A stretch of 64,000 nt of DNA from Acidobacteriota bacterium (lineage in GTDB: Bacteria; Acidobacteriota; Holophagae; Acanthopleuribacterales; Acanthopleuribacteraceae). Of the stretch, positions 53,953 to 62,097 are shown in pieces (position 1 is the stretch's first letter; each line of letters begins with the position of its first letter). The notes under the pieces are model-generated. The model was not told the origin of the DNA and did not search any database. It saw only the letters and a list, made by a program, of their open reading frames with translations. A program made the position numbers and the translations under genes. The stretch spans positions 1 to 64,000 of the forward strand of contig JASJCB010000103.1 in the NCBI GenBank assembly GCA_030066195.1, given 5' to 3'.

Positions 53953-54309
53953 ATGTGTGATTGTATGAAATGGTTCCAACGAGGCGCCTTGGTTTTGCTC
54001 TTCCTGGGCGTCTGCGCCGCCTTCATCTATGCGGTCATGGGCACACCCGCCTATGCCGGCACCACTTATATCGCGCCCGGCCAGAAGGTTACCTGTACCA
54101 GCGGCAGTGCTTGCCACGGCGCTTGCGTTGTGGACGGCAGTTGCGCTGTTTTCGGCATCAGCCAGAACTTCTCGGTCTTCATCAACTTGACCAGCTTCAC
54201 TCAGAGCTGCAACTTCAACGGCTATATCAACGGCATCAAACAGTGCCGTTCGTATAAGTTGTCCTGGATGACCAAAATCGGCAACTCCAAGCTCTGCCCT
54301 TGTACCTGA
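53953..54309 (+). CDS. Small cysteine-rich membrane-anchored or exported protein
   Basis: A 118-residue protein; the ATG preceded by GGAGGAAGAA is chosen over an in-frame ATG 33 bp upstream. A hydrophobic segment (ALVLLFLGVCAAFIYAVMG) is followed by an AYA-type cleavage site and a mature domain with eight cysteines: VTCTSGSACHGACVVDGSC, SCNFNG, KQC and a closing LCPCT. No family recognised. It is 3 bp from the redoxin-fold gene, and the two are surely co-transcribed, so a shared function is likely. Disulfide-rich subunits matured with a redoxin-like partner (as MauA with MauD) are a possible analogy, but the sequence does not resemble MauA. Confidence 0.7.
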   Translation: MCDCMKWFQRGALVLLFLGVCAAFIYAVMGTPAYAGTTYIAPGQKVTCTSGSACHGACVVDGSCAVFGISQNFSVFINLTSFTQSCNFNGYINGIKQCRSYKLSWMTKIGNSKLCPCT

Positions 54310-54312
54310 ACC

Positions 54313-54822
54313 ATGGGTGACGATCGGTTTTTCAAATCCTTCGTCTACATCGCCGTGCCCTTGCTCATGGTCATGAACGCCTGGCTGTTCATTCAGATGA
54401 GGCAGTTCAAGGAAGATGTGCGGCTGATGATCGAAGGGGAAATCCTGGCGGCGGGCAGCCCCGCCCCGGCACTCATTCTGCCCGATGCGGCGGGCAACCA
54501 CACCGACCTGCGTTCGCTCATCGGGGAACCCATCCTGGTGGCCTTCAGCAAACAAACCCCGCCGGAAGCATTCCAGATGAAACTGGGCGATTTTGCGGCG
54601 CGCTACAAACACATGATCGTCCTGCTGGTCGTAGAGGCAGAGGCGCCGCAAATCCCCGGCGTCTTGATCTTGAAGGGCGGTGAGGCCGACCGCAAACGGT
54701 GGCGTGTTCCCAAGGAACCCTGGTTGTACCTGGTCGACCGGGACGGTCACCTGGACTCAGCCGGCGACCAGGAATTACTGGATCGTCTGACCGCCTTGGA
54801 AGAGCAGAAAACCACGCAGTAG
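54313..54822 (+). CDS. Membrane-anchored redoxin-fold protein without cysteines
   Basis: A 169-residue protein with an N-terminal membrane helix (SFVYIAVPLLMVMNAWLFI) and a thioredoxin/AhpC-TSA-like domain from about residue 50: AGSPAPALILPDAAGNHTDLRSLIGEPILVAF, which is the classical TlpA/MauD opening. At the place where the CXXC should be, the sequence reads FSKQTPPEAF, and the whole protein has no cysteine. The domain ends with WLYLVDRDGHLDSAG. It follows the Cys-rich protein after 3 bp. It can only be a non-redox relative, perhaps holding or guarding that partner. Confidence 0.75.
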   Translation: MGDDRFFKSFVYIAVPLLMVMNAWLFIQMRQFKEDVRLMIEGEILAAGSPAPALILPDAAGNHTDLRSLIGEPILVAFSKQTPPEAFQMKLGDFAARYKHMIVLLVVEAEAPQIPGVLILKGGEADRKRWRVPKEPWLYLVDRDGHLDSAGDQELLDRLTALEEQKTTQ

Positions 54823-54877
54823 CGCGGCGGCCGATCGAGGGCAATAAGTGAAAGGGACAGGGCTTCAGGCATCCTAT

Positions 54878-55633
54878 TCAGATTTTTTTCGCTATGTAAA
54901 CGCCATAGCTGTAATAGTCGCTGTATTTTTCATACATGGCTATTTCCTCTTTTTCACAATCAACAAGCTCTTTTGCCTGAGCACTATGGTCATTTCGCTC
55001 AAGGAACTCGTCAAAGCGATTCTGCACCGGGCGATAATAATTCTGAAGCCAGCAATGGGGCGGTAAGAAGAAATACGCCTCCGGGCTGTATCCATGACGT
55101 TCCAGGATGCCGATCTTTGCCGAGGCAAGGTCAATCTCCGGGTACTCTCTTTCCCAATAGGACTGGAGCTCAGGCGGCCTGGCGGCGCCAAGCCAGGTAA
55201 TTTCGGAAACGACAAGCTTTCCTCCGGGCTTCAGGAATCGGCGCCAGGCCGATACCCCGTTCTCGAAACCCATGTTATAGACGGCCCCCTCGGACCAGAT
55301 GACGTCGAACTCCTCATCGGAAAAAGGCAGCGCATCCATGGAGCAACACAATGTGGTGATCCTCTCCGCCACCCCATGGTCTTTCGCCCTGGTTTGAAGC
55401 TCGTCCAGAAACTCCATTAGAAAATCGACCGCGGTGATATTCGCATCCAGTTCCTTTGCAAGTAGAATCGTCGATGCACCTGTACCGCAGCCAATATCCG
55501 CGATCTTTAAAGGACGCGACCGATCGAGCCCGGCCAGTTCCAAAGCTCGTTTTGTCTCAGCCTCGCCCCCGGGACCTTGCCGCACCGCATGTTTGTGCAG
55601 ATCGATGAGTAGTTGTAATTGTAATCTGTCCAA
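54878..55633 (-). CDS. Class I SAM-dependent methyltransferase
   Basis: A 251-residue cytoplasmic enzyme. The SAM-binding motif I is LKIADIGCGTGASTILLA, followed by motif II ITAVDFLMEF, motif III CCSMDALPFSDEEFDVIWSEGAVYNMGF and GGKLVVSEITWLG. The layout matches the small-molecule/UbiE-like methyltransferase group; the substrate is unknown. The C-terminal aromatic cluster (HCWLQNYYRPVQNRFDEF) may line its pocket. It stands alone and is convergent with the redoxin-like gene. Confidence 0.9.
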   Translation of the reverse strand: MDRLQLQLLIDLHKHAVRQGPGGEAETKRALELAGLDRSRPLKIADIGCGTGASTILLAKELDANITAVDFLMEFLDELQTRAKDHGVAERITTLCCSMDALPFSDEEFDVIWSEGAVYNMGFENGVSAWRRFLKPGGKLVVSEITWLGAARPPELQSYWEREYPEIDLASAKIGILERHGYSPEAYFFLPPHCWLQNYYRPVQNRFDEFLERNDHSAQAKELVDCEKEEIAMYEKYSDYYSYGVYIAKKI

Positions 55634-56091
55634 ACTTTCCTTCCTCTTGTCATACCCCGGTCGAAGGGATCAGAACTCAGCCAAGGCTGACATTCCTTTC
55701 GTAATGCCTTGAGCCACACGAACCGATTTTATCACCATCCAAGCGAGCCGAAAACAAACGACCGTTGAACATCCATTTACTCTCCAAGCCTGAATAAAAA
55801 AGGCCCGCCTCACGGCGGGCCTGAAGTAGTCGCGATTGAGAGCGCGATCGAGAGAGATCGGGTTTGGCGGAACCCGAGAAGGCAACTTCTTGGCATTTTG
55901 ACAAGAGAGTGGAGATGGACCGGGCTGCTTTTGGGGGCGTTGCCCGGTTCAGGGGTTATCTTCACCCCGTTGTGTGAAGTCTATGTGAAGTCGCCATGAA
56001 ACCGTAGCCAGGATGAACATTCGGTGGTCATTCTCACACTTGAGCTGTGCGGAAAATCACTGTTTTCAGAGGGAAAGCGGAAAAGACGGCG
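55634..56091. other. Intergenic region with a strong minus-strand terminator
   Basis: A 458-bp gap upstream of the methyltransferase and downstream of the GDPD gene, both minus. It holds the terminator at 55796-55822 and, just before it on the minus strand, a 28-codon ATG frame without ribosome site. The rest has no recognised features; a small RNA ending at the terminator is possible. Confidence 0.4.
55796..55822 (-). terminator. Strong intrinsic terminator on the minus strand
   Basis: AGGCCCGCC and GGCGGGCCT form a perfect 9-bp stem with a TCAC loop; on the minus strand TTTTTTATTC follows. It lies 270 bp past the GDPD stop, so it ends either that transcript or a separate short one. Confidence 0.75.
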
Positions 56092-56934
56092 TTAACGTCC
56101 GCTTCGCTCCGCCTTGACGGCCAGCAACCGGTCGGGGAAATCGGTGACGATGCCGTCCACGCCCATGTCGATCAGGCGATGCATGGTTTGCTTGTCGTTG
56201 ACGGTCCACACGTGGACGGCCAGGCCTCTTTGATGCGCCGTTTTGACAAATCTTGGGGTTACGATGACGAAGCCCTCGTGGACATCGGGAATTTGCAGGG
56301 CCGATTCGACGCCACGTCGATAGAATCGCTGGAGGAACAGCTTGTGTAGAATGAAGATGCGCATGGACTCCCGGACGGAGGCGGCGGTGGCGACCTCGGG
56401 GCAGGCGCGGCGGAAGCCCTCTATGGCCGCCACGTGGAAGGAGCCGACCATGGTGCGTTCGGCAACGCCGTGCCGACGGATGAAATCGGCCAGGTTTTGG
56501 AAGATGGGGGGATCGGCCTGTTTGATATCGATATTGATCCAGTGGTCCGGCAGCGCTTCGTACAACTCCAAGAGAGTGGGAATAGTGCAGCCTTTGCCGC
56601 GAAAGGGGAAGATTTCATGGTCGCGAGTCCAGCGGTACCCGGCATCCAGGGCTTGTAACTCGGCCAGGGTGTGTTCTTTGATAAGCCCCGAGCCGTCGGT
56701 GACCCGGTCCACATGAGGATCGTGGGCGACCACCAGGTGCCCGTCGGCGGTTTGGTGGATGTCGATTTCCATGACGTCGGCGCCCATTTGCGCGGCCTGA
56801 CGGAAGGCGTGCAGGGTGTTTTCGGGAAACAAGCCGGCGCCGCCCCGGTGGGCAATCACCAGGATGTCGTCGGCGGGCCGAAAGGGATTGCCGGGTCGAG
56901 CGGGTGGACGGCTCACCACTGACATCAGCGCCAC
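56092..56934 (-). CDS. Glycerophosphodiester phosphodiesterase family protein
   Basis: A 280-residue TIM-barrel GDPD/UgpQ-type enzyme that would hydrolyse glycerophosphodiesters to glycerol-3-phosphate and an alcohol. The catalytic region is intact: VIAHRGGAGLFPENTL, ADVMEIDIHQTADGHLVVAHDPHVDRVTDGSG (metal-binding Glu/Asp and the two catalytic His), and WTVNDKQTMHRLIDMGVDGIVTDFPDRL near the end. There is no signal peptide, so it is probably cytoplasmic. The gene stands alone. Confidence 0.93.
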   Translation of the reverse strand: MALMSVVSRPPARPGNPFRPADDILVIAHRGGAGLFPENTLHAFRQAAQMGADVMEIDIHQTADGHLVVAHDPHVDRVTDGSGLIKEHTLAELQALDAGYRWTRDHEIFPFRGKGCTIPTLLELYEALPDHWINIDIKQADPPIFQNLADFIRRHGVAERTMVGSFHVAAIEGFRRACPEVATAASVRESMRIFILHKLFLQRFYRRGVESALQIPDVHEGFVIVTPRFVKTAHQRGLAVHVWTVNDKQTMHRLIDMGVDGIVTDFPDRLLAVKAERSGR

Positions 56935-57220
56935 GCTTCGGTATTTAATTTTTCGGAAGCAACCAAAGTCTTGTGTCTGTTGGACATGGACGACCTCATC
57001 TCATGTCGGTCATTCTAGCCGGAACCATGGCCCGGGTAAAGCGGCATGTCTTTGCCGCCGGGGTTTTTGAATGCAGCCCGACTCAAGAACACCCAAGCGC
57101 GAAAAGTCGGCCTGGGCCCTGGTCTCGACCTATTAAGTCTTCCAATTATGACGTGAACCTGAACATAATGAGGCGAGCGCCCGCCCGTGCCGCTCCATCC
57201 CAAACACCAGGACCCTGTTT

Positions 57221-57901
57221 ATGAATTGGAAGGCCCTTTTTTTGTTGTCGGCCGCGTGTTTTCTGCCAGGTTGCGGCGGTTCCGCCGATTCGGTAGAGCT
57301 TCACGGCTACAACGGCGATAAGATGGTTTACAAGTACAACTACAAGGCGACCACCCATCAATTGGAAAACGGTGAGCAGGGATACCTGATCCAATCGATC
57401 GTTCACTTCAGCGAGGGCTCTCGCAAGCGCCGCATCACAACGACCAACAATTACCTCCGCCCGGACTTTTCGCTTCATCGCCAGGAAAAAACCCTGGATG
57501 AAGGCATCAGCACCACCCGATTCGAGATGCGCATCGAAGACGATAAACTGGTGCAAACCATCACCGGACCGGGCGGCATGCAGCAGGTCAAGCGGGCGCC
57601 CGTGGAATCCGGTCCCTACCTGGATATTCCGCCGTTGATGTTTGCCGAGGAACTGACCAAACCGGGCGCACAGAAGATTTACCGGGTGTTCAGTGAACGA
57701 CAATGGGCTTACCGCGACCACACCGTACGTTTCGAGGGCGTCAAAGAAATCAAAAGCGGCAAAAAGATCTACAAGGCGCTTCATTATAAGGTAGAGCAAC
57801 CAGGTAACCCGGGCTCCTTCAACGACTATTACCTGGACCGGAAAACCAGGCTCTACCTGCGCATGGACGTATCGCCCGTCAGGTTTATCCTGCCCAAGTA
57901 G
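57221..57901 (+). CDS. Lipoprotein of unknown function
   Basis: A 226-residue protein with a type II signal peptide and lipobox (LLSAACFLPGC followed by GG). The mature domain is beta-rich with alternating charged strands (DKMVYKYNYKATTHQL, KRRITTTNNYLRPDFSLHRQ, YYLDRKTRLYLRMDVSPV), similar in style to DUF3108-like or outer-membrane lipoproteins that fold as a beta sheet, but no family is certain. It lies between GDPD (divergent) and terC. Confidence 0.75.
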   Translation: MNWKALFLLSAACFLPGCGGSADSVELHGYNGDKMVYKYNYKATTHQLENGEQGYLIQSIVHFSEGSRKRRITTTNNYLRPDFSLHRQEKTLDEGISTTRFEMRIEDDKLVQTITGPGGMQQVKRAPVESGPYLDIPPLMFAEELTKPGAQKIYRVFSERQWAYRDHTVRFEGVKEIKSGKKIYKALHYKVEQPGNPGSFNDYYLDRKTRLYLRMDVSPVRFILPK

Positions 57902-58041
57902 AAGATCCAATTTTCGGCGTAATTCCGTTTATCCCATCGGAGAGCGGTCCTAACCGGGAAAACACTGGCAATTGAAACGGTTGTGCGGTTAGACTGTTGC
58001 TACTTCACATCGATTGACCGTGGTTTTGAAAGGAGGCCGCC

Positions 58042-58770
58042 TTGTTGGATTTTGCCTGGGTAACCGATCCTGAAATGCTGATTGCCCTGCTCACACTGAC
58101 CGTTCTGGAAATCGTGCTGGGGATCGACAATATTATTTTCATATCGATCCTGTCCGGCAAGTTGCCCAAGCAGCAACAGAAGAAGGCGAGGCAATTGGGA
58201 CTGATCCTCGCCCTGGTGACCAGGATCGCCTTATTATTCTCACTATCCTGGCTGATTGGTTTGACCGAACCCCTGTTTGCCGTTCTCGGCCAGGAGTTTT
58301 CCGGCAGGGACCTGATCCTGGGTCTCGGCGGTCTCTTCCTGCTGGGCAAGGCCACCTTGGAAATCCACGAAAAGGTACAGATGCACAAGGACCACAAGGA
58401 AAAAGCGCTTAGCGCGTCCTCGTTCGCGAACGTCTTGTTCCAGATCATGTTGCTGGACATCGTCTTCTCGCTGGACTCGGTGATTACCGCCGTGGGCATG
58501 GTCGATAACCTGACAGTGATGGTCACGGCCGTCGTTATCTCCGTGATCTTCATGTTGATCTTCGTCAACCCCATCAGCAACTTCGTAGATCGCAATCCCA
58601 CCGTGAAAGTACTTGCTCTGGCTTTCTTGATGATGATCGGTCTCACGCTGATCGGCGAGGCCTGGGAAATGCACATTCCCAAGGGTTACGTCTACTTCGC
58701 CATGGCCTTCTCGGTCTTCGTGGAGATGATCAACCTGCGAGTTCGCAAGGTTTCCGAGGCAAAAAAATAA
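58042..58770 (+). CDS. TerC-family integral membrane protein
   Basis: A 242-residue membrane protein of about seven helices. The family motifs are LEIVLGIDNIIFISIL near residue 20-35 and LLDIVFSLDSVITAVGM near 135, each with the acidic residues thought to bind Mn or other metals during export. A His/Lys-rich cytoplasmic loop sits between (HEKVQMHKDHKEKALS). The TTG start is preceded by AAAGGAGG five bases away. Relatives export manganese or load exoenzymes; no riboswitch was seen upstream, so the substrate is open. Confidence 0.9.
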   Translation: MLDFAWVTDPEMLIALLTLTVLEIVLGIDNIIFISILSGKLPKQQQKKARQLGLILALVTRIALLFSLSWLIGLTEPLFAVLGQEFSGRDLILGLGGLFLLGKATLEIHEKVQMHKDHKEKALSASSFANVLFQIMLLDIVFSLDSVITAVGMVDNLTVMVTAVVISVIFMLIFVNPISNFVDRNPTVKVLALAFLMMIGLTLIGEAWEMHIPKGYVYFAMAFSVFVEMINLRVRKVSEAKK

Positions 58771-58777
58771 ACGCGCC

Positions 58778-58805
58778 GGCCGGGTTCACAGCCGTGAGCC
58801 CGGCC
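58778..58805. terminator. Bidirectional terminator between terC and the PilT/PilU gene
   Basis: GGCCGGGTTCAC and GTGAGCCCGGCC pair over 12 bp with one G-T mismatch and a 4-base loop. It is shared by the convergent genes, but T-runs are weak on both sides. Confidence 0.6.
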
Positions 58806-58814
58806 CGGTAACCC

Positions 58815-60218
58815 TTATTTCCTGCCCGCGTTCAGCCGTTCCTGGAACTGCTTGCGCATCTGCTGCATCTTCTTCTCGTAAAGCTCGCGGACCTTGTCTT
58901 TTTCCTGGGCCATCTGTTCCTTTTCCTTCAGCAGCCGGTCCAGCTGTTTGAAGGCTTGCTGTAACTTGGCTTCCAGCTCGGTCTTGTTCTCGGTAAGTTC
59001 CTTGACCCGGGCCTCGCGGCTTTCAATTTCGAAGCGGAACTTGTCCTGGAGTTCGGTGTACAGGCGCTTGGCCTCCAACAACTCCTCGATTTTGGAATAA
59101 TCGGACTGGCTATCCATGTCCTCTCCCTCCTCACTACCGCCGGCATAATAGATTTTACGCAAGCCCAGATCCAGTTCCTCCTGGTTGGGCGATGCGGCCA
59201 TGGCCACCTCTCGGGAAATGGCGCCGTTCACCACCAAGGCGGTCAGCGATTGGTTCATGGTCTGCATTTTGTAATAGGCCACGGATTGGGCCATCTCTTC
59301 CTCGATCTCGCCGATACGGTTCTCCGCGATCATCTTGGAGACAATCGGCGAGTTGCGGCAAACTTCTACCGCGGCCACGCGTCCACCGTTGATGCGCTGG
59401 ACCAGCTTCAGCGACAGGATGGCCTGCATGGTCAGCGATAACTGCATGCGCACCTGTTTCTGCTGTGCTGACGGAAAGGAATCCAAGATACGGTCGATGG
59501 ATTGAGCGGCGCTGTTGGTGTGTAGGGTGGAAAACACCAGGTGGCCGGTCTCTGAAGCGGTAATGGCGGTTTCGATGGTCGGCAGGTCGCGCATCTCGCC
59601 GACCATGATGATATCGGGGTCCTGACGCATGGCGTTGCGCAGGGCCTGCTGGAAGGAGGGCGCATCCATACCGATCTCGCGCTGGGTGACGGCGGACAGC
59701 TCGTCGCGAAAAAGAAATTCAATGGGATCTTCCGCGGTCAATATGTGGAGCTTGCGCGTTTCATTGACCTTGCGGATGATTGCCGCCAGCGTGGAGGACT
59801 TGCCGCTGCCCGTGGGACCGGTGACCAGGACCAGGCCCTGGTTCAACTGCGTCAACTCCAGCAGGACATCGGGCAGGCCCCAGTCATCCAAACTGGGAAT
59901 CTCGATGGGAATGGCCCGAAAAACCGCGCCGTAGGAACCGCGCTGCATAAAGATGTTGGCCCGGAAACGAGCAACGCCCGGTACGGAATAACCGATATCC
60001 ACGGACTGCTTCTCTTCCAATTCCTTGATATGCCGCTTCTTGAGGAGACGCATCAGTGTTTTCTCGATGACCTCGGGCTTCAAGGGCGCCGACTTCAGGG
60101 GTTCCAAGGCTCCGTCCCTGCGGAAGAGCGGGGGGCGCATGGCCTTGAGATGTAAATCGGAGGCGTTTTGTTCCACCATCACCTTAAGCAGGTCATCCAG
60201 GTGTTCATTGCCACTCAT
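58815..60218 (-). CDS. pilT: Type IV pilus retraction ATPase (PilT/PilU family) with coiled-coil tail
   Basis: A 467-residue hexameric ATPase that powers pilus retraction at the inner membrane. Visible motifs: Walker A VLVTGPTGSGKSSTLAA, Asp box TAEDPIEFLF, Walker B DPDIIMVGEMRDLPT, His box GHLVFSTLHTNSA. The usual AIRNLIRE retraction motif is replaced by a PilU-like stretch (NSPIVSKMIAENRIGEIEEEM), so PilU is as likely. A family member normally ends near residue 360; here about 100 residues follow, a highly charged coiled coil (KELTENKTELEAKLQQAFKQ through KKMQQMRKQFQERL). The tail may dock partner proteins. Confidence 0.88.
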   Translation of the reverse strand: MSGNEHLDDLLKVMVEQNASDLHLKAMRPPLFRRDGALEPLKSAPLKPEVIEKTLMRLLKKRHIKELEEKQSVDIGYSVPGVARFRANIFMQRGSYGAVFRAIPIEIPSLDDWGLPDVLLELTQLNQGLVLVTGPTGSGKSSTLAAIIRKVNETRKLHILTAEDPIEFLFRDELSAVTQREIGMDAPSFQQALRNAMRQDPDIIMVGEMRDLPTIETAITASETGHLVFSTLHTNSAAQSIDRILDSFPSAQQKQVRMQLSLTMQAILSLKLVQRINGGRVAAVEVCRNSPIVSKMIAENRIGEIEEEMAQSVAYYKMQTMNQSLTALVVNGAISREVAMAASPNQEELDLGLRKIYYAGGSEEGEDMDSQSDYSKIEELLEAKRLYTELQDKFRFEIESREARVKELTENKTELEAKLQQAFKQLDRLLKEKEQMAQEKDKVRELYEKKMQQMRKQFQERLNAGRK

Positions 60219-60601
60219 GTAAGCATTACCTCAAATGGAATCATATCCCGGCCGGCTTTATCATTTAATTCCAGATATACACTATAGCAAAACCATGTAT
60301 GCCGTCACAAGCATTCCATAATCAGCCGATCGACCAAACTGGAATCGACTTAATAACTTCGGCGAACTTTTCATTTTCCTTGACCGCATCTCTCCGCATG
60401 GCCGCCGGGCCGGGATTTACACCCGCCATACTGCATATAGTGACCCGAAATACCGCCGCGCACCACCGGGCCCGGCCGGTTTCTCCGGTATTCACAATCA
60501 TCACCGGATCTGTCTTGACGAAGGTCGTAGAAAGAGATTAGAGTGAGACATCAGAAGGGTTCTGCCGCCCAAAAACCACATGCCCATATCGAGGAACTAC
60601 G
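60219..60601. other. Divergent intergenic region
   Basis: A 383-bp gap with the promoters of the pilus ATPase gene (minus) and the aminotransferase gene (plus). It is AT-rich near the centre (ATATACACTATAGC). No coding frame or strong hairpin was accepted. Confidence 0.4.
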
Positions 60602-61522
60602 ATGACACTGAAAAAAAGTCCATGGATCTGGATGGACGGCGAATACATTCCCTGGGATGAAGCTCAGGTGCACGTCCTTTCCCACAGTTTGCATTACGGC
60701 TGTTGCGTGTTCGAGGGCATTCGCGCCTACAACACCGCTCAGGGGGCCGCTATCTTCCGTGTGGATGCCCATATACGGCGGCTCTACAATTCCGCGCGGA
60801 TTCACGAAATGGAAATCCCCATACCGGAAAGCGAGATGATCGCCTTGTGCCATGAATTATTGGCGCGCAACAGTCTGACCAATGCCTACATCCGCCCGCT
60901 GATCTATTACGGTTACGGCGGCTTGGGCCTTCTGGCTCCTGAAGATTCCCTGCGCGTGTCGATCAGTACTTTCGAGTGGGGTAACTACCTGGGTGACGAC
61001 AGTAAGAATCACGGTGTCGCGGTGGGTGTTTCCTCCTGGCGCCGGTTCGCGCCGGACACCATGCCGGCCCAGGCGAAAGCCGGCGGGAACTATATCTCGT
61101 CGCAGCTCATCACCCGCGAAGCCCAACGCAACGGATTCGACGAGGGCGTGGCCCTGGACTACTTCGGGAACCTGAGCGAAGGTCCCGGCATGAACCTGTT
61201 CCTGGTGCGCGACGGCGCCTTGTTGACCCCGACCCACGGCGACAGTATCTTGGACGGCATCACCCGCGATTCGGTCATCTGCCTGGCCGACGATCTGGGT
61301 ATCGAAGTCCTGGAGCAAACCATGCCCCGAGAATACCTTTACCTGGCCGATGAAATCTTCTTCACCGGAACGGCCGCGGAAATCGTACCCATTCGCACCG
61401 TCGACGGCCGCAATGTGGGCAACGGCAAACCCGGACCCATGACCAGGCAACTGCAACACGCCTTTTACGGCATCCTGGAAGGCTCCCGACCCGACACACG
61501 CGGCTGGCTGCAACGGCCGTAG
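60602..61522 (+). CDS. ilvE: Branched-chain amino acid aminotransferase
   Basis: A 306-residue fold-type IV PLP enzyme that transfers the amino group between glutamate and the keto acids of valine, leucine and isoleucine. Visible are the start SPWIWMDGEYIPWDEAQVHVLSHSLHYG, the catalytic lysine in AKAGGNYISSQLITREAQ, the PLP-phosphate and substrate loop SEGPGMNLF, and the DGITRDSV and FFTGTAAEIVPI motifs. Length is normal. It converges with the acylphosphatase gene, the two stops directly adjoining. Confidence 0.95.
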   Translation: MTLKKSPWIWMDGEYIPWDEAQVHVLSHSLHYGCCVFEGIRAYNTAQGAAIFRVDAHIRRLYNSARIHEMEIPIPESEMIALCHELLARNSLTNAYIRPLIYYGYGGLGLLAPEDSLRVSISTFEWGNYLGDDSKNHGVAVGVSSWRRFAPDTMPAQAKAGGNYISSQLITREAQRNGFDEGVALDYFGNLSEGPGMNLFLVRDGALLTPTHGDSILDGITRDSVICLADDLGIEVLEQTMPREYLYLADEIFFTGTAAEIVPIRTVDGRNVGNGKPGPMTRQLQHAFYGILEGSRPDTRGWLQRP

Positions 61523-61801
61523 TCAATAAGTTACCCGGAAGTCGCCCAGCGCGGCGGCTTCCCGCTCGTCCAGGGCAATCTCTTCCAGGCCGTCGGTTCG
61601 GCCGTAGCTCGGGCCCTGACGTAGACGCTCGCGAAAAGCCGCCATGGCCTCCGGCGCGCCCGCCGCACGGGTCAAGACGCTGCCGTCCGGCATGTTCTTG
61701 ACCCAACCGAGCAATCCCAACTCTTGGGCGGTCAGCATGGTGAAATAGCGAAACCCGACGCCTTGAACACGACCCGTAATTTTTATTTCTGCAGCTTCCA
61801 T
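61523..61801 (-). CDS. acyP: Acylphosphatase
   Basis: A 92-residue acylphosphatase that hydrolyses acyl phosphates such as 1,3-bisphosphoglycerate. The catalytic phosphate loop is GRVQGVGFRYF with the Arg, and the Asn sits in GWVKNMPDGSV. The ATG after GAGGTGGACCCC is preferred over a GTG three codons upstream. Its stop abuts the ilvE stop. Confidence 0.93.
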   Translation of the reverse strand: MEAAEIKITGRVQGVGFRYFTMLTAQELGLLGWVKNMPDGSVLTRAAGAPEAMAAFRERLRQGPSYGRTDGLEEIALDEREAAALGDFRVTY

Positions 61802-62097
61802 GGGGTCCACCTCTACAAAAAGCGCGAAAGATGTAGATTAAAATGTCCAAACCTTTTTCGATTTTACGCCACGACAAACACTTTGGCAATTCCAATGGAG
61901 GCACCGGTTTGATGAAGGTAAACGTCCCGCCGAGGGCAACAAGCCGAGGTCTTCAGAACCCGCTTCTGTGCTAGACTTGTCCGCCTGAGTTATGGACTGA
62001 CTGCAAGTCAGGTCTAACGCACCGTGCCTTACGGCCGAAATAAATGCATAGAAAGGCCGTGGAGCGCGCCTTTCATATCGCAATCCGGGGAGCAGCT

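Noticed and set aside
57902..58041. Possible manganese (yybP-ykoY) riboswitch upstream of the TerC gene
   Set aside because: The 140-bp leader lacks the conserved loops of that riboswitch; only a ribosome site is evident.
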